64,000 nt of DNA from Paramecium pentaurelia (GCA_905183005.1 CAJJDO010000140.1:68144-132143); one strand, 5' to 3'; shown: positions 11,902-24,183, counted from the stretch's first letter. The notes: generated by a model not told the origin, from the sequence alone. Translations and numbers: made by a program.

Positions 11902-14213
11902 TCATTTTTTAAATCCACTTTAAGGTCTTCTAGCATTCTTCTTAATTGCCGATTATAATCGAACTTTATTAGGATTGGATGGAGGATTCAATATAGCTTC
12001 CTTATTGATTATTGAAGGATCTTCTATATAGACATTAGCTTATTTTTCATTTTATATCATTTATTATTCTTCCTAAATATTTTCTAATTAAAATTTTTAC
12101 TTCATCTTCATTCAAAGCCACATTTAAAACTTCTTATATTTTTTATGAAGGTTCAAGAGAAAAATCTTCAGTCATTCTTTATGGTAAATCTAGATCAGTT
12201 TATAAAATGTTTTCTGGTCTATATCTAGGATTAGCATCACCAAAATTGATTGCCATTCTTGAAAAATTACAGATAGGTCTTTTGAAACAAAATGCAGATG
12301 TTGGTTTTTTTAATGGATTTGCTTCAAATTCCTTAATAATCCAATCATCTTACTCTTCTGAAAATTCTAATTTATCTTTTAATCTCTTTTCTATATTAAT
12401 AATATTTAATCAAATACCTTCATCTTCAGGAATAAAATGTTCAATTATTAGATTCATAAGATTTAATTATCTCAAAGATTCTCTATTATCCTCTATTAAT
12501 TCTTCTTTCTATCTCTATCTAAATTAAGTCTATTCTTAAGCTTAACTTTTTAATTCTTTAATTTTTTATATTAAATTATTTAATTTTTATGTTTTGGCTT
12601 CAATCTCTTCTTTGGTTGAATTATATTTCTATTCTTATTCCATTTACATAGCTTCTTTTTTGGCTAATTCTTCTGCTTGTCTTCTAGCTTATTATGATCT
12701 CTCTTCTAATTCCATTCTTGCTTTTAATAATTCTTTTTCTTTCTATCTTGATTCCTCTTTCATTTTATCACCATGTAACAACTATTCCTAAAGTTCTTAA
12801 AGTTTCTTATGCATGTTTTCTTATTCTTTCTTAAGATTATGCTCTAATTTCTATTTCTCTTTTAATTTCAATTATAATTATTTCTTTTCTTCTTCTTATA
12901 ATGTACTTTATCTTCTCTATTACATAATTTATTATTCTAAATCAGCTTTCTCTTTTTAAGCCTTTTATTACAATTCAGTTAATTCTTCATCATCTTCAAC
13001 TTCAATTACTTATTCTTTAATTTTTTAAATTTATCCATTTGGTCCTATAACTCCTCCTGCTTTCCTTGCTAATTCATCCTTTAATTTATTAATTTATTCT
13101 TAAAATTCTCTTATCATAGCATCCTTTGGATCTTCATTAATTTTTGGATTATTTTAAATTTTCTTAGCTCTACTAGCATATCTTAATGTTGACATTGTTT
13201 CATCAAAATTATAATCAGCTGGTCCAATATTTGCAACCATAACAGTCTTTGTATTACCTCCTAAAGAATCTTATAAAAGACGAGTCAATTTAGAATCTCT
13301 GTATGGAATATGTTAACTTTTTCCATCAACCAATGATGTTATAACATTACCAAGTGTTGTTAAACTTAAATTAATATTAATAGCTTCTTCAAATCTTACA
13401 CCAACTGCTTATGTCTTTGATTATCTTTCACTACCAGCTAAATCAACTAAATTTAATTTTCCTGATTTTATGTGTTATTATTAATCTGCTCCAAATTCAC
13501 TTGATTCAATAGTAAGTGTGAATATTGAGTGAGATCTAGATGATTCTTAATTCATTTTAGTTTCTCCAACCTTTCTATTAGCTCTACCAGCTTTTAACCA
13601 TTCATTTAATTCAGCTACAGATTTTACAACTATTTTAGAGAGATCCTTTACAAAAACACCTTATTCAGGTTTTTCCCTTAATTCTAGTTTAGTGAGATGA
13701 TTTGGACTTAATAAATCTCTAATTTCTTCATTATACAATTCTAAATAAGAACATCTAACTAAAAATTGTATATTTGGTGTTCCTTCAATAACTTTGATGA
13801 TATGATCGAATGTTCTTGGAGTGATACCTCTTTCATGAGGAGGATCATTCTTACCTTCCATTGTATGAGTTTTTCCTGTACCAGTTTAACCATAAGCAAA
13901 AACTGTACCATTATAACTATAATATATTCTAAATTTACCCATCCATGACACTTTCTACAATAGGCAAAGCTGTATTATGATATACTTGCTCTTATTGTGA
14001 ATTCATATCAAAAACTTCATCAAAAACGAATGTTCTTTGTGCTTCATTTCCATCACCTTTTATATTTTAAATAATGATTTCTTTTCTTGTTGTATCAACT
14101 TCTACTATTCTCTTTCTACCTTCTTCTATCTTAAAATAAATGATTTATCATACTTCTTTACTTGACAATGGTCTAGCTCTTACAACCACCTTCACACATT
14201 CTTTTCTTTTCAT
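11902..14213 (-). CDS. Kinesin-2 family motor
   Basis: 736 residues after removing four introns of 22-28 nt. The motor domain comes first: MKRKECVKVVVRARPL, P-loop GQTGTGKTHT, switch I NQESSRSHSIF, switch II DLAGSERQ, and the neck-proximal STLRYASRAKKIQNNPKINED typical of KIF3/FLA10 kinesin-2. A long coiled coil follows (about residues 350-530), then a basic tail ending RPQSGFKK. Kinesin-2 drives anterograde intraflagellar transport. One intron (GTAAATTTAG...TATAG, 22 nt) splits the codon just before YNGTVFAYGQ. Family assignment is firm; KIF3A-like versus KIF3B-like was not settled. Confidence 0.92.
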
Positions 14214-14847
14214 AATATATATATATATATATTAAATAATTATTTATAGGATTCAAATATAAATAATATTAAATAGCTTCCTAAAAATTCATTAATAAAT
14301 ATATTTTATTAGACTTAATGTGATATTTAAAAAATTGTCAACTTTATGTTTCACTAATAAAATAATTTAAAAAAAGGTGAAAATATTTTAAAAGTATTTA
14401 ATTTGATAAATTTTTTTATCATATTATATATACATTTATTGGACGATTTCTAAAATCTTAATGCATTTAATAAATTTTAAACAAATGTATTATGATTATA
14501 TGTTTAAAATTGCTTTATTGTAAAATAGAAACTACTCAGAATTCAAATTGATTTTGCTTTTTTGCAGATCCAATAGCATTTTATCTGATTGATAAATACA
14601 ATTCCAAAGCATTATTCAAGACAGACATGTTTAATTCATTAAAAACCATTAAAATTTATGATTTTGAGATTATTATTGTCTATTGATTATGGTAGGTAAA
14701 AGTTTGAAGAACAACTGCTTAAAATTCATGTGTAGCGTTTTTATTGGCTAATTCTAAAAGAATTTGGATTTTTTTTTATTGAAATTTTAATTAAAACAAA
14801 AGTATTGAATCTCAATTTAAATAAGAAAATACATTAGCTTAAAACAA
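14214..14847. other. Divergent intergenic region
   Basis: Holds the 5' flanks of the kinesin-2 and HMG-box genes. A (TA)n tract sits directly upstream of the kinesin start. No other gene was seen. Confidence 0.5.
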
Positions 14848-15264
14848 ATGACAGATAAAAAGGTATATATATAAATTAATAATTTGTTTAGGAAGCTCCA
14901 CCAAAAAGACCCTAATGTGCCTTCTTTATTTACAAATAGGAGGTGTACTAATAAGTCAAGGATGCTCATCCCGGCAAGAAAATGACCGATATCACAAAAA
15001 TCATTTCTGAATAGTACAAACAACTTCCAAAAGATAAAATTGATTAATACGAATAAAAATACAAAGACAATAAGGCTATATTTGAAAAAGAAAAGAAGTT
15101 CTCATTTCTTAATATATTTTAATAGAACCTATGAGGATAAATACGGAAAAATTAAGAATGAAAGAAAGAAGAAGAAGGAAGATGGCAAGGGATCCAAAAA
15201 AGCTCAAAAGAAATAAAAGAAATAGGAATCAGATGAAGATGAAAGTGGATCAGACGATGATTGA
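14848..15264 (+). CDS. HMG-box DNA-binding protein
   Basis: 119 residues from three exons (introns 14863-14891 and 15098-15125). A single HMG box starts almost at the N-terminus: APPKRPQCAFFIYKQEVYQ, ...HPGKKMTDITKIISEQYK, ...YEDKYGKI. It is followed by a Lys-rich stretch and an acidic tail SDEDESGSDDD. This layout (one box, basic linker, acidic tail) is that of small chromatin proteins of the HMGB/Nhp6 type, which bend DNA non-specifically in the nucleus. Codons at this locus are G/C-richer than the neighbours, as expected of a highly expressed gene. Confidence 0.9.
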
Positions 15265-15303
15265 GAATTCATATTTAATATAAATAATTATTTTTTATTA
15301 TTT

Positions 15304-16721
15304 ATGGGAGGTCTAAATTTATATCTAGAAAGAAACATACAAAAGTAGCATTTACAGATTAAGAACTTGAAATCCTTGAAGTATATTTTTGAATTATTGA
15401 AATGTCATGATTCTATGTGAGTAAAAATCCTAATCACATAGAAAAGGATTACTGACATAGAAATCAATGCTTACAGAATTCCCTGAGAATCCAGACTTTT
15501 CTGTTAAATTATATAATTGAATGAGAGAAAGATGAAAGAATTAATAAATCGATTATACTAATTTTGTCATCACATATAACATTATAATTTATATGTTAAG
15601 TGGAATTCTTATTAAAAGAATAATAAGAATATTATCTAAGCGATTACAAGTTTAGAATACTTGAAAAATTTGAGTTATTTACTTTAATTAGTTAAGGGTG
15701 TTTTGATAATAAAAAGAATCAATAAATAGGTATTAAACTATTATATATTCTAGATTTTAAGTAAGTTACTTATAAGGAAGTCTTGTATTCAAGAATTATT
15801 GAATATGTATTATTATAATCAAGACATAAAAAACAGCTAAAGAAATATTTAGCAGCAAGAAGTGTTGCTATTTCTATATTTTAATAAAAGTCAGCTATTC
15901 CATTCAACTAATTTATAGGTTTAGTAAAATAGTAATTGATTTATGCAAATAAAATGTGTAAGAAATATTTTACTAAGAAATTCAATAATCCTTATTTAAA
16001 TTTTGCAATTCCGAAATTAACTTCATCTAGTTTTATATTAAATGATTAAGTACTTGCTTTATTGAAAAAGAGTTTTTCTGATTTTAATGGGACAGTTAAA
16101 TAGATTTAAAATTCCCATCCTCAATTACTGAAATCATTATAGTCTCATAATAACCTTTACTATTTTTGTTTAAGAATAGAGAAGATGAAACATAAAATGA
16201 TACATTTTAATAATAAATATTTGGAGCATATATTAGTATTGATGAAACTATTTAAACTCATTTTATGAGGAAAAGATAGAAAGATCCTATGTGTAATTAT
16301 TTTTTTATATAAATAGGAATCTTATACAATCCAAAGATTAAATATCTCTTTATTTTGGAGATGAAAAAAGTTTTCTATTCTCTTTGTTACCAAAATATCA
16401 ATTATTTATGAGTGCATTTGATATCCAATCTAAACAATGTTTGCTTACATAAATAATAGAGCATTCAATCTTTAATTAGATTAACCTTATGGACTTGGAT
16501 TTGGGGGAGATGGCAAAGGTAATTTTAGGATTTAGATTGATGAAAAATTAAAGGAAATGCAACAAATAGAATAAATTATTAATGTAATTAAACATATGAA
16601 ATGGGATATTTATTAGAACCTCATGTAGAATTTCTTAATGTAATTAAATTATTCTATCTATAGTTAACAGCGATTTAAATTTAGAGGAGTTAATTATGAA
16701 AAAAAACAAAAGAAACAATGA
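15304..16721 (+). pseudogene. TLDc-domain (MEAK7/TLDC1-like) pseudogene
   Basis: Pieces of a MEAK7-like protein are recognisable in order but in shifting frames. They are an EF-hand-like part (KFELFTLISQGCFDNKKNQQ), a middle part (KKYLAARSVAISIFQQ), and a TLDc domain: FSDFNGTVKQIQNSHPQLL, QQQIFGAYISIDE, FGDEKSFLFSLLPKYQLF, YGLGFGGDGKGNFRIQIDE. One real intron seems present (near 16291-16317). Frame changes elsewhere have no GT-AG intron to explain them (near 16140-16165, 16435-16450, 16560-16610), and the N-terminal third has four in-frame TGA. TLDc proteins act in oxidative-stress response or bind the V-ATPase; this copy should be inactive unless the reads are wrong. Confidence 0.65.
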
Positions 16722-16921
16722 GTTAAGCTTTTCTTTAATTCTTAAAAGTATTCTAATAACATAGTAATTTAATGAATCCAATTAAATTTAATAGAATATT
16801 TTTATCATTCTCTTATTCAAATACTTAATTTTATTTAAGAATCTAATATTTTTTATTTAATATTTTGATCAAAAAAATGTATTAAAGCAATATAGAAGAA
16901 TATCAAAAATTGCCTCCATAG
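15890..16921 (+). repeat. First copy of a perfect 1,032-bp direct repeat
   Basis: This segment is repeated without a visible difference at 16923-17954, separated by a single N. It covers the TLDc half of the pseudogene, its 3' flank and the first 45 bp of the next gene. The N at the junction and the lack of any divergence point to two overlapping contig ends that were not merged. Confidence 0.9.
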
Positions 16922-16922
16922 N

Positions 16923-17754
16923 GTCAGCTATTCCATTCAACTAATTTATAGGTTTAGTAAAATAGTAATTGATTTATGCAAATAAAATGTGTAAGAAATA
17001 TTTTACTAAGAAATTCAATAATCCTTATTTAAATTTTGCAATTCCGAAATTAACTTCATCTAGTTTTATATTAAATGATTAAGTACTTGCTTTATTGAAA
17101 AAGAGTTTTTCTGATTTTAATGGGACAGTTAAATAGATTTAAAATTCCCATCCTCAATTACTGAAATCATTATAGTCTCATAATAACCTTTACTATTTTT
17201 GTTTAAGAATAGAGAAGATGAAACATAAAATGATACATTTTAATAATAAATATTTGGAGCATATATTAGTATTGATGAAACTATTTAAACTCATTTTATG
17301 AGGAAAAGATAGAAAGATCCTATGTGTAATTATTTTTTTATATAAATAGGAATCTTATACAATCCAAAGATTAAATATCTCTTTATTTTGGAGATGAAAA
17401 AAGTTTTCTATTCTCTTTGTTACCAAAATATCAATTATTTATGAGTGCATTTGATATCCAATCTAAACAATGTTTGCTTACATAAATAATAGAGCATTCA
17501 ATCTTTAATTAGATTAACCTTATGGACTTGGATTTGGGGGAGATGGCAAAGGTAATTTTAGGATTTAGATTGATGAAAAATTAAAGGAAATGCAACAAAT
17601 AGAATAAATTATTAATGTAATTAAACATATGAAATGGGATATTTATTAGAACCTCATGTAGAATTTCTTAATGTAATTAAATTATTCTATCTATAGTTAA
17701 CAGCGATTTAAATTTAGAGGAGTTAATTATGAAAAAAAACAAAAGAAACAATGA
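16923..17754 (+). pseudogene. Duplicated 3' half of the TLDc pseudogene
   Basis: Begins inside the TLDc reading and carries the same frameshifts as the first copy, ending at the TGA corresponding to 16721. It has no start or promoter. Best explained by the assembly join rather than by a biological duplication. Confidence 0.7.
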
Positions 17755-17954
17755 GTTAAGCTTTTCTTTAATTCTTAAAAGTATTCTAATAACATAGTAA
17801 TTTAATGAATCCAATTAAATTTAATAGAATATTTTTATCATTCTCTTATTCAAATACTTAATTTTATTTAAGAATCTAATATTTTTTATTTAATATTTTG
17901 ATCAAAAAAATGTATTAAAGCAATATAGAAGAATATCAAAAATTGCCTCCATAG
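16923..17954 (+). repeat. Second copy of the perfect 1,032-bp direct repeat
   Basis: Offset 1,033 bp from the first copy. Its right end continues without a break into the gene at 17910; its left end starts abruptly in the middle of the TLDc pseudogene, right after the N. Confidence 0.9.
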
Positions 17955-19151
17955 ATTCATGAACAAATTCATTAAAAATACTTTTTTTAGAGAAGCCCAT
18001 TGAGTAGTATTGAGAAATTTTTTTATCGATACATGCATCAAGTTTATCAGGAAATCTAGGATTAATAAATAATAGTTAAAGATTTTTTGATCTCTTCCTA
18101 TAATCCTAATTCTAAAGAAGAAAAAGCAGCATAATAATAAATAAAAGTTTGCTTTCATTTAAACAAAGATATTTGTATTACTTTATTTAGTATTAATAGT
18201 TTATTTAATGGGTTCTCTTAAAGAACTTTCATATATGAATGAAAATAATGAAAAAAAGTCACTTTAAGTATGTGATGTATATAATGAATATCTCTCTCCA
18301 CTTCATTTTGAAATAAGTTTACCTTAAACAATGGAAGCTATCAATTAATAAAAATTAGAATAAAATTTTAATCATTATTATCTTGCTGAAAAATTAATGA
18401 TAAATAATATAGAAGTACTAAATAAGCATAATGTCCTTTTCAGAGATATATCAGAACAATCCTTTTCAACATATGTATGTTTCATTTATAAATTAAGTTT
18501 ATGAATTATGATATTATTAAATTAAGTGAGTCTAATAATTTTGCCTTTGAAACATTAATGGAACCTAATTTGATCAGATATTTCTCTGTGAAAAATAATA
18601 ATAAAAGATATTTTTTTGATAATAATCAAAATACATAATTTGACTTGACTTTTGTTGTTGGAATTTAATCCGATGAATAATAGACTATAAACTAAAATAT
18701 CTATAAATATTGTTTAATGGATGAAGATGATCCTAATTAATTATAGGAATATAATAATACTAAAGATTTATTGAAAACAATATAAAAATAACTTTAAAAA
18801 TTAAAAAATGCCATAAGAATTAAAATATTTTCATGTGAATTTGATGTAATTGTTCATCCCAACAATGAAAATAATTATAATTTAAATTAGGATAATAAAA
18901 TGGATATTTTTAATGATTACCTATAATAAGCTTCATTATATGATTCCATTATTTAAAAATTAAAATATGAGAATGATTAATGGACATTGAATCTGGAAAA
19001 AGATAAATTAATATTTTATAAACATGCTAATCATTATCCTGATCATTTTTATTTATGTACTCAATAGACAGCTGTAATAAAATGCAAAAATGCAAATATA
19101 AAAATATCTTAAAACCACGTTGCACAAACAGAAATTATATAATAATCATGA
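17910..19151 (+). CDS. Conserved-looking protein of unknown function
   Basis: 397 residues, start MYQSNIEEYQKLPPQIHEQ, with introns 18175-18199 (25 nt) and 18475-18497 (23 nt); spliced length is an exact codon number. The sequence is mixed and globular-looking (FFYRYMHQVYQEIQDQQ, IRIKIFSCEFDVIVHPNNEN, FYKHANHYPDHFYLCTQQ) with no membrane span or known motif. The first 45 bp also appear, cut off by the N, at 16877-16921. A shorter model starting at 18208 (MGSLKELSYM) is possible, but the splice at 18175 gives a better N-terminus. Confidence 0.6.
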
Positions 19152-19200
19152 TTTTTTATTAATTTTTATAATTAATTAATTATTAATCATTATATAAATT

Positions 19201-21422
19201 ATGATTCAATCCCTTTAAATCGCTGAACTATTTTTACCTTAAGATATACGAAAATTTATTTCAAATACAAAGTAAACAAATAAATCAGTGATGGATGCAG
19301 AAAACTATTCAATAGATAATCATTAATAATACTCTTAATTATTTAAAGGATAAGAAAATTTAGAAACTATAAAAAGAAAATAAATTTTATTAAATTAGTT
19401 ATGCTAAAAGCAAATTTAAGATTTCTTATCTAAATATCAATTCACATAATAATTAAATATAACAAAGATATTTTAATAATTTTATTCTGAAAAATATAGA
19501 TGTTGTTTTATAAACTTGAATGAAATATCAAACAACTTACCTAATTATCTATAGAATACAGAAATTGAATAATTCAATGATTAAAAACTTAATTAAACAA
19601 TTGATGAACTTTCTTCACTTTTTATTGAATATATTAAGGGATAATTTAATTAAGAATCAATTATCTAAGAATTTATTAAAAACTATTAAGACATTTTTAG
19701 AAAAGCCTACGATTCTATAATTCAAGCTTGTACAATAATTAAAGAGAATAAAATTCCTTTATTTTAAATTAAGGTTTTGATAAATAATCTTTTTACTTAA
19801 AATTATAAATATTTGCATGATGAATTATAAAACTTCTACAATTTTAAATTATCTTATGCTATTTTATCAAGATATGTATAAAAAACACTTGATCATTAAT
19901 TATTTTAATTAAAATCTTCTCTTCAAATCTTTATGAAAAATGAAAAGGTTCATTAAGAATTAAAATTAAAATCTAATTAACTTTTCTATGAATATTTTTA
20001 GAAGAAAGACTTCCTCTTAATAAAAAATAAAGAATTTGCTACCTAATTGTTTTACTTATTGTTATAAACTGATTTGGAATCAAAAGAAATGTTAAATATT
20101 TTAGATTTGTTATCTTAATATACAGAAATTGCAAAAATAAATAGTTCATAAGATGCTTAATACACTATAAAACAAATAAAAAATATCTATTTTAAATAAA
20201 TTGAATAGGCTAAACTTTTTTGGAAAAATGTTATTACAGAATAATAAAATTTATAATTAATTTTTGATCTATTCATTTTCTTAAATGATAATCTTTTTGT
20301 GAATGATTAATTATTGTTTTCATAATATTAACCAGTAAAAAAAAATATTATGATGAAGATAAGTAATTTAATGAAAGAAGGATATTATGGATATTTTAAT
20401 AGTAATTTAATTAATAGATTTGAAATTATAATAGAAGATATTAGAAATTAAATATTTAATCAACTTGAAAAAAGGAAATAAAATATGGAATTATCTGTAA
20501 TAATTTAAGGTCATTAATTCTTCATAAAAATTTATGATTAATACAATTACACTTAAGAATTTCTTTAAGAATAATTTTATTAAAGGAATACTTTATTTTA
20601 TAGGATATAAAATTTTTAAACTAATAGTTAAATAAGGTATATTAAAAATTTACTGAGTGAAATATAGAAAAATTATTTAAATGATATTTGTATTCCAGAA
20701 AGAATTGAATTCGAAATACGGTCATCTGAACTGGAGTCATCATCTGTAGTTACTTTATTCATTTCAGGATTTACTGATTTAGAAGTATAGAATACTATTT
20801 TAGAAGGATTAAAAGATTAAAATATTATAATTTTAAATTGGAATAATCTTAAAAAAGAAAATAATATAACTGTGAAATTGATGATAGCTGTTCAATAAAT
20901 TTTATAATTATAATCTCCTTTGAAAACAGTTGTAAACGCATTAAAAGCCTATGCTAATGCTCCATTTTAATAATCATGTTAAGAAGCTAAACTAGTTGGA
21001 AAATACTTAGCACATTTATTAATTGAAAAAAAGATCAACAGTAATGTATGAAATGATGAAAGAACTAGACAATAGAACTACAACATAAATTATTAATGAA
21101 ATACTGATATTAGGAGGAATAGTGGACATAAGGAAACTTAAAAAATGAAGATGGAATTGTGTTGAAGGTAGGATTTACAATGTGTATAGCAAAAATGATA
21201 TGATACTGAAATTGATATATAATTCATTTAGATGGATTGATTAACCTTGTGGTAAATTGTTAATTATAATTAGGATTGAATGAATTTTAATTAGGATATA
21301 GAAGAATTGAGAATTATAATATGAGCAATTTAATTAAAGGACATAAAGATTATGGAATTCACATTAAATAAATATTAATTCAAACAGACTTTTTATAATA
21401 TTTAAGATTTTTATATGAATGA
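19201..21422 (+). pseudogene. TMCO4/DUF726-type alpha/beta hydrolase, broken
   Basis: An open frame of 616 codons (19201-21051) ends in the hydrolase core: LFISGFTDLEVQNTILEGL, LKTVVNALKAYANAPFQQSC, AKLVGKYLAHLLIEKK. The family next has the nucleophile elbow (GxSLG). Here it is missing, and the frame shifts by one into VMYEMMKELDNRTTTQII, NEILILGGIVDI, a TGA at 21146-21148, then WNCVEGRIYNVYSKNDMI, a 22-nt intron (GTAAATTGT...TTAG) and GYRRIENYNMSNLIKGH. Everything around the elbow aligns with TMCO4, so the loss is a clean short deletion. With no serine nucleophile and two lesions the gene is probably dead. Confidence 0.65.
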
Positions 21423-21499
21423 TAAACTATATATTATATTCAATTTTATTGAAGAAATAATTTGAGATTATTAATATATTAATAACTTTTAATATTAAA

Positions 21500-23060
21500 T
21501 CAAACTTTGAAGGATTTTAAGTCATCTGCAACTGTTAATTCAAATCCAGTATTAGCTCTGACCCACTCGAGTGTAGTATCACCTGCTATTTCAGTTAATA
21601 CTAATTGTCCATCTCTTTTAACAAAGACAGCCTTGTCTGTAATGACTTAGCTAACTTTATTCATTCCTGTGGCTGGATATTGTAAGTCTTTAACAAATTT
21701 GACTTCTCCTTTGGCAGTGTGTTCCATCACAACAAGTACTTTTGATCCTGATGCAACCAAATCCATAGCTCCTCCCATTCCTTTAACCATTTTTCCAGGA
21801 ATAACCCAATTAGCAATATCACCTTATTTAGTAATTTGCATAGCTCCCAAAACAGTCATATCCAAGTGTCCTCCTCTGATGATACCAAAGGATTCACTAC
21901 TTTCAAATGTAGTAGCTCCAGGATTAAGAGTACATGATTCTTTTCCTGCATTTTAGAGATCTCCTAATTCTTATCCTAATTTAGGATAGGGACCAACTCC
22001 AATAGCTCCAATTTCTGTATGAAAATGAATAGTCATGCTTTTATCAAGGAAGGCTGGAATGAGAGTAGGAATTCCAATGCCCAAATTGACATACATTCCA
22101 TCTTTAAATTCTTAAGCTGCTCTTTTAGCAATTCTATTTCTGGTTTGACTCAATTTTCCTTATGGTTTGATATCTAAAGAATATTATGAATATCATACCC
22201 TTATGTTTGTCATATACACTTTAATCATAAACAAGTCTTTCAACAGTCTTTAAGTAATTATTTCCTTGATAGAGATAATCCACATAAATTCCATTGACAT
22301 GAGCTTCATCGAAACCAAAACTGCCTACAGGTACAATAGTGTCAACTTCAGCAATGACTACCTTAGCAGCCTTCACCATATCTTAATTGAAGTTTCTAGC
22401 TGTCCCTACGAACTTGAGATTACCATTTGTATCAGCCATGTTAGCTTTAATAATGGCATAGTCTCCCCAGATAGAGTCTTCTCTGATGTATTTCTTTCCA
22501 TTAAAGTATTCAACCTAATATTGAGAAAATCATATTTACAGGTTTTGGTTTAGATTCTATTTCTACACTATCTCCACCTTTGTGGTATTTGATAGGAATT
22601 CCTCCTTTTTCAACAACTGTATCTGTACCAGTATGTGTGTAAAAAGCAGGGATACCAGCACCTGCAGCTCTCAACTTCTCAGCCAAAGTGCCTTATGGTA
22701 CTAATTCCAATTCTAATGTGCCATCAAAGTATTATCTATTTGTTAACTTATTAAATATTACTTGGCTAGATTATGATTCTCTCCTGCATATGATGCAATC
22801 ACTCTCTTCAATTATCCATTATTCAAAAGTAATCCTAATCCCAAATCGGTTGTTCCACAATTATTACTTACTACAGTCAAATTTTTAGTTCCAGCCTCTT
22901 TCAATGCATTGATGCTGCATTCAGGTATACCGCATAATCCAAATCCACCGACAAGCACAGTGGATCCAGCTGGAATCTGTTTAATGACATTTAAGTCCTT
23001 TATGATGTGCACATAATATCTGCCTACATGAGTGAGAGAAGATATTGGTTTTACGTACAT
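21500..23060 (-). CDS. OXCT1: Succinyl-CoA:3-ketoacid CoA-transferase (SCOT)
   Basis: 494 residues, introns of 26, 25 and 25 nt. The alpha part has VLVGGFGLCGIPE and SNNCGTTDLGLG; the beta part has EFKDGMYVNLGIGIPTLIP, HTEIGAIGVGPYP with the catalytic Glu, GGHLDMTVLGAMQI and HTAKGEVKFVKDLQYPATG. The two halves are fused in one chain as in the mitochondrial enzyme. The enzyme moves CoA from succinyl-CoA to acetoacetate in ketone-body use. The short N-terminus (MYVKPISSLTHVGRYYVH) is basic and amphipathic, compatible with a mitochondrial presequence. Codon use is less AT-biased than the neighbours, suggesting high expression. Confidence 0.95.
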
Positions 23061-23699
23061 GAATTTAAATATTTTATTATAATAATTTGAAGATATTTTC
23101 GATAGGATATGAATAATTATTATAATACGTAATATATTTATTGCATAATATCTTTTTATAATATATATAATAATTATTATAAAAATTATAATAATTAATT
23201 AATTTTTCATATATATTAACATTATTAATTATAAATAATATTTAATATGGTAATTCATATTATATATAATAACCTGATGTTTTGAAATTAAATCGATTCT
23301 GATCATCATAGTCTTTTGGATTAAGTATGAAAATTTAAGTTCGCTTACTTAAAAGCTATTTAGCAGATTAATTAATGAAATTCATAATAATTCATTTGTA
23401 TTTTTTTCTCCATTCAAATTTAGACCTCTTTTGTATAAATTTCCTTAATAAATCAGTTAATGAATTCTTTTTTTAATATATATAACATCATTACTATTAA
23501 TTGATAGATATATCATTTAAATTTCATTTCTCAAAATACTACCTCACAATAATTTCTAAATTTTAAGTGTATACTTAATGATAACACTTAGAAGATAAAA
23601 CTATATATAAAATATAATATTTAATGAGAAGATGGAAAAGTGATAAAAAATATCCAAAAAATAAAAGTTAATTTATATACAAAATTAATAAAAAAAATT
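23061..23699. other. Intergenic, extremely AT-rich
   Basis: 5' flank of SCOT followed by long ATTATAAT runs. A short minus-strand frame (MEKKIQMNYYEFHQ..., about 35 codons) was seen and not accepted. Confidence 0.5.
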
Positions 23700-23769
23700 G
23701 CGCTGTACGAGACTCGAACTCGTGTCACAAGGATGGCAACCTTGCATAATACCCTTATACTAACAGTGC
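23700..23769 (-). tRNA. tRNA-Gly (anticodon GCC)
   Basis: A 70-nt cloverleaf on the minus strand. Acceptor GCACTGT/ACAGCGC, D arm with GGG in its loop, anticodon arm CAAGG-TTGCCAT-CCTTG, T arm ACGAG-TTCGAGT-CTCGT. Anticodon GCC reads GGC/GGT glycine codons. The third acceptor pair is A-C rather than a Watson-Crick pair, which is odd for a working tRNA. No intron. Confidence 0.85.
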
Positions 23770-24006
23770 TTAATACTGTTTCCAAGTTATCTGTCTATAA
23801 AAATAGGAATAGAGTTTATAGATTGTCAAGATTGATATAGAGAATTTCACAATAAAGTAAAATTAAATATATAAGAGTACTTTATTAAAAAAGTTGAATA
23901 GTTAAAATATGCTTTATATTTACTTCATGTATTATAATATTAATAATAATTCCAATAAGGATAAGTAAATCAATTTATAAAATAAGATAAGTTGATATAC
24001 TAAAAA

Positions 24007-24183
24007 ATGGAAAGATATCTCTTTACAAAATAGTTAGAATTTAAATTGAATAAAAATAAATCATTATAAAAATTGAGCAATTCAATTGATAGCATAATTG
24101 ATCAATCTTTTAATGAATCTATCTATAATGAAAATTTATGGAGTAAGTATATAGAAACTTATGATGGGTTGGTTATTGTTTGA
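24007..24183 (+). CDS. Small ORF, 58 residues, unknown
   Basis: MERYLFTKQLEFKLNKNKSL... ending WSKYIETYDGLVIV, TGA at 24181. Composition is normal for a ciliate protein (balanced K/E/D/N/S, one Trp), but there is no family and no intron to confirm it. It lies 62 bp before the next gene on the same strand and could be an upstream exon of it or chance. Confidence 0.35.

Noticed and set aside
14211..14235. (TA)n tract near the kinesin start as a telomere or IES junction.
   Set aside because: Short TA runs are everywhere in this genome; no C4A2/C3A3-type telomere repeats are present anywhere in the window.
15330..15385. Homeobox-like string (RKKHTKVAFTDQELEILE) at the start of the TLDc locus.
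   Set aside because: Resemblance is limited to helix 1; no WFQNRR helix follows, and the next coding pieces fit an EF-hand/TLDc protein.
21040..21070. 23-nt intron GTATGAAATGATGAAAGAACTAG at the DUF726 break.
   Set aside because: Splicing it would delete residues that align to the family (MYEMMKEL) and does not give the downstream frame.
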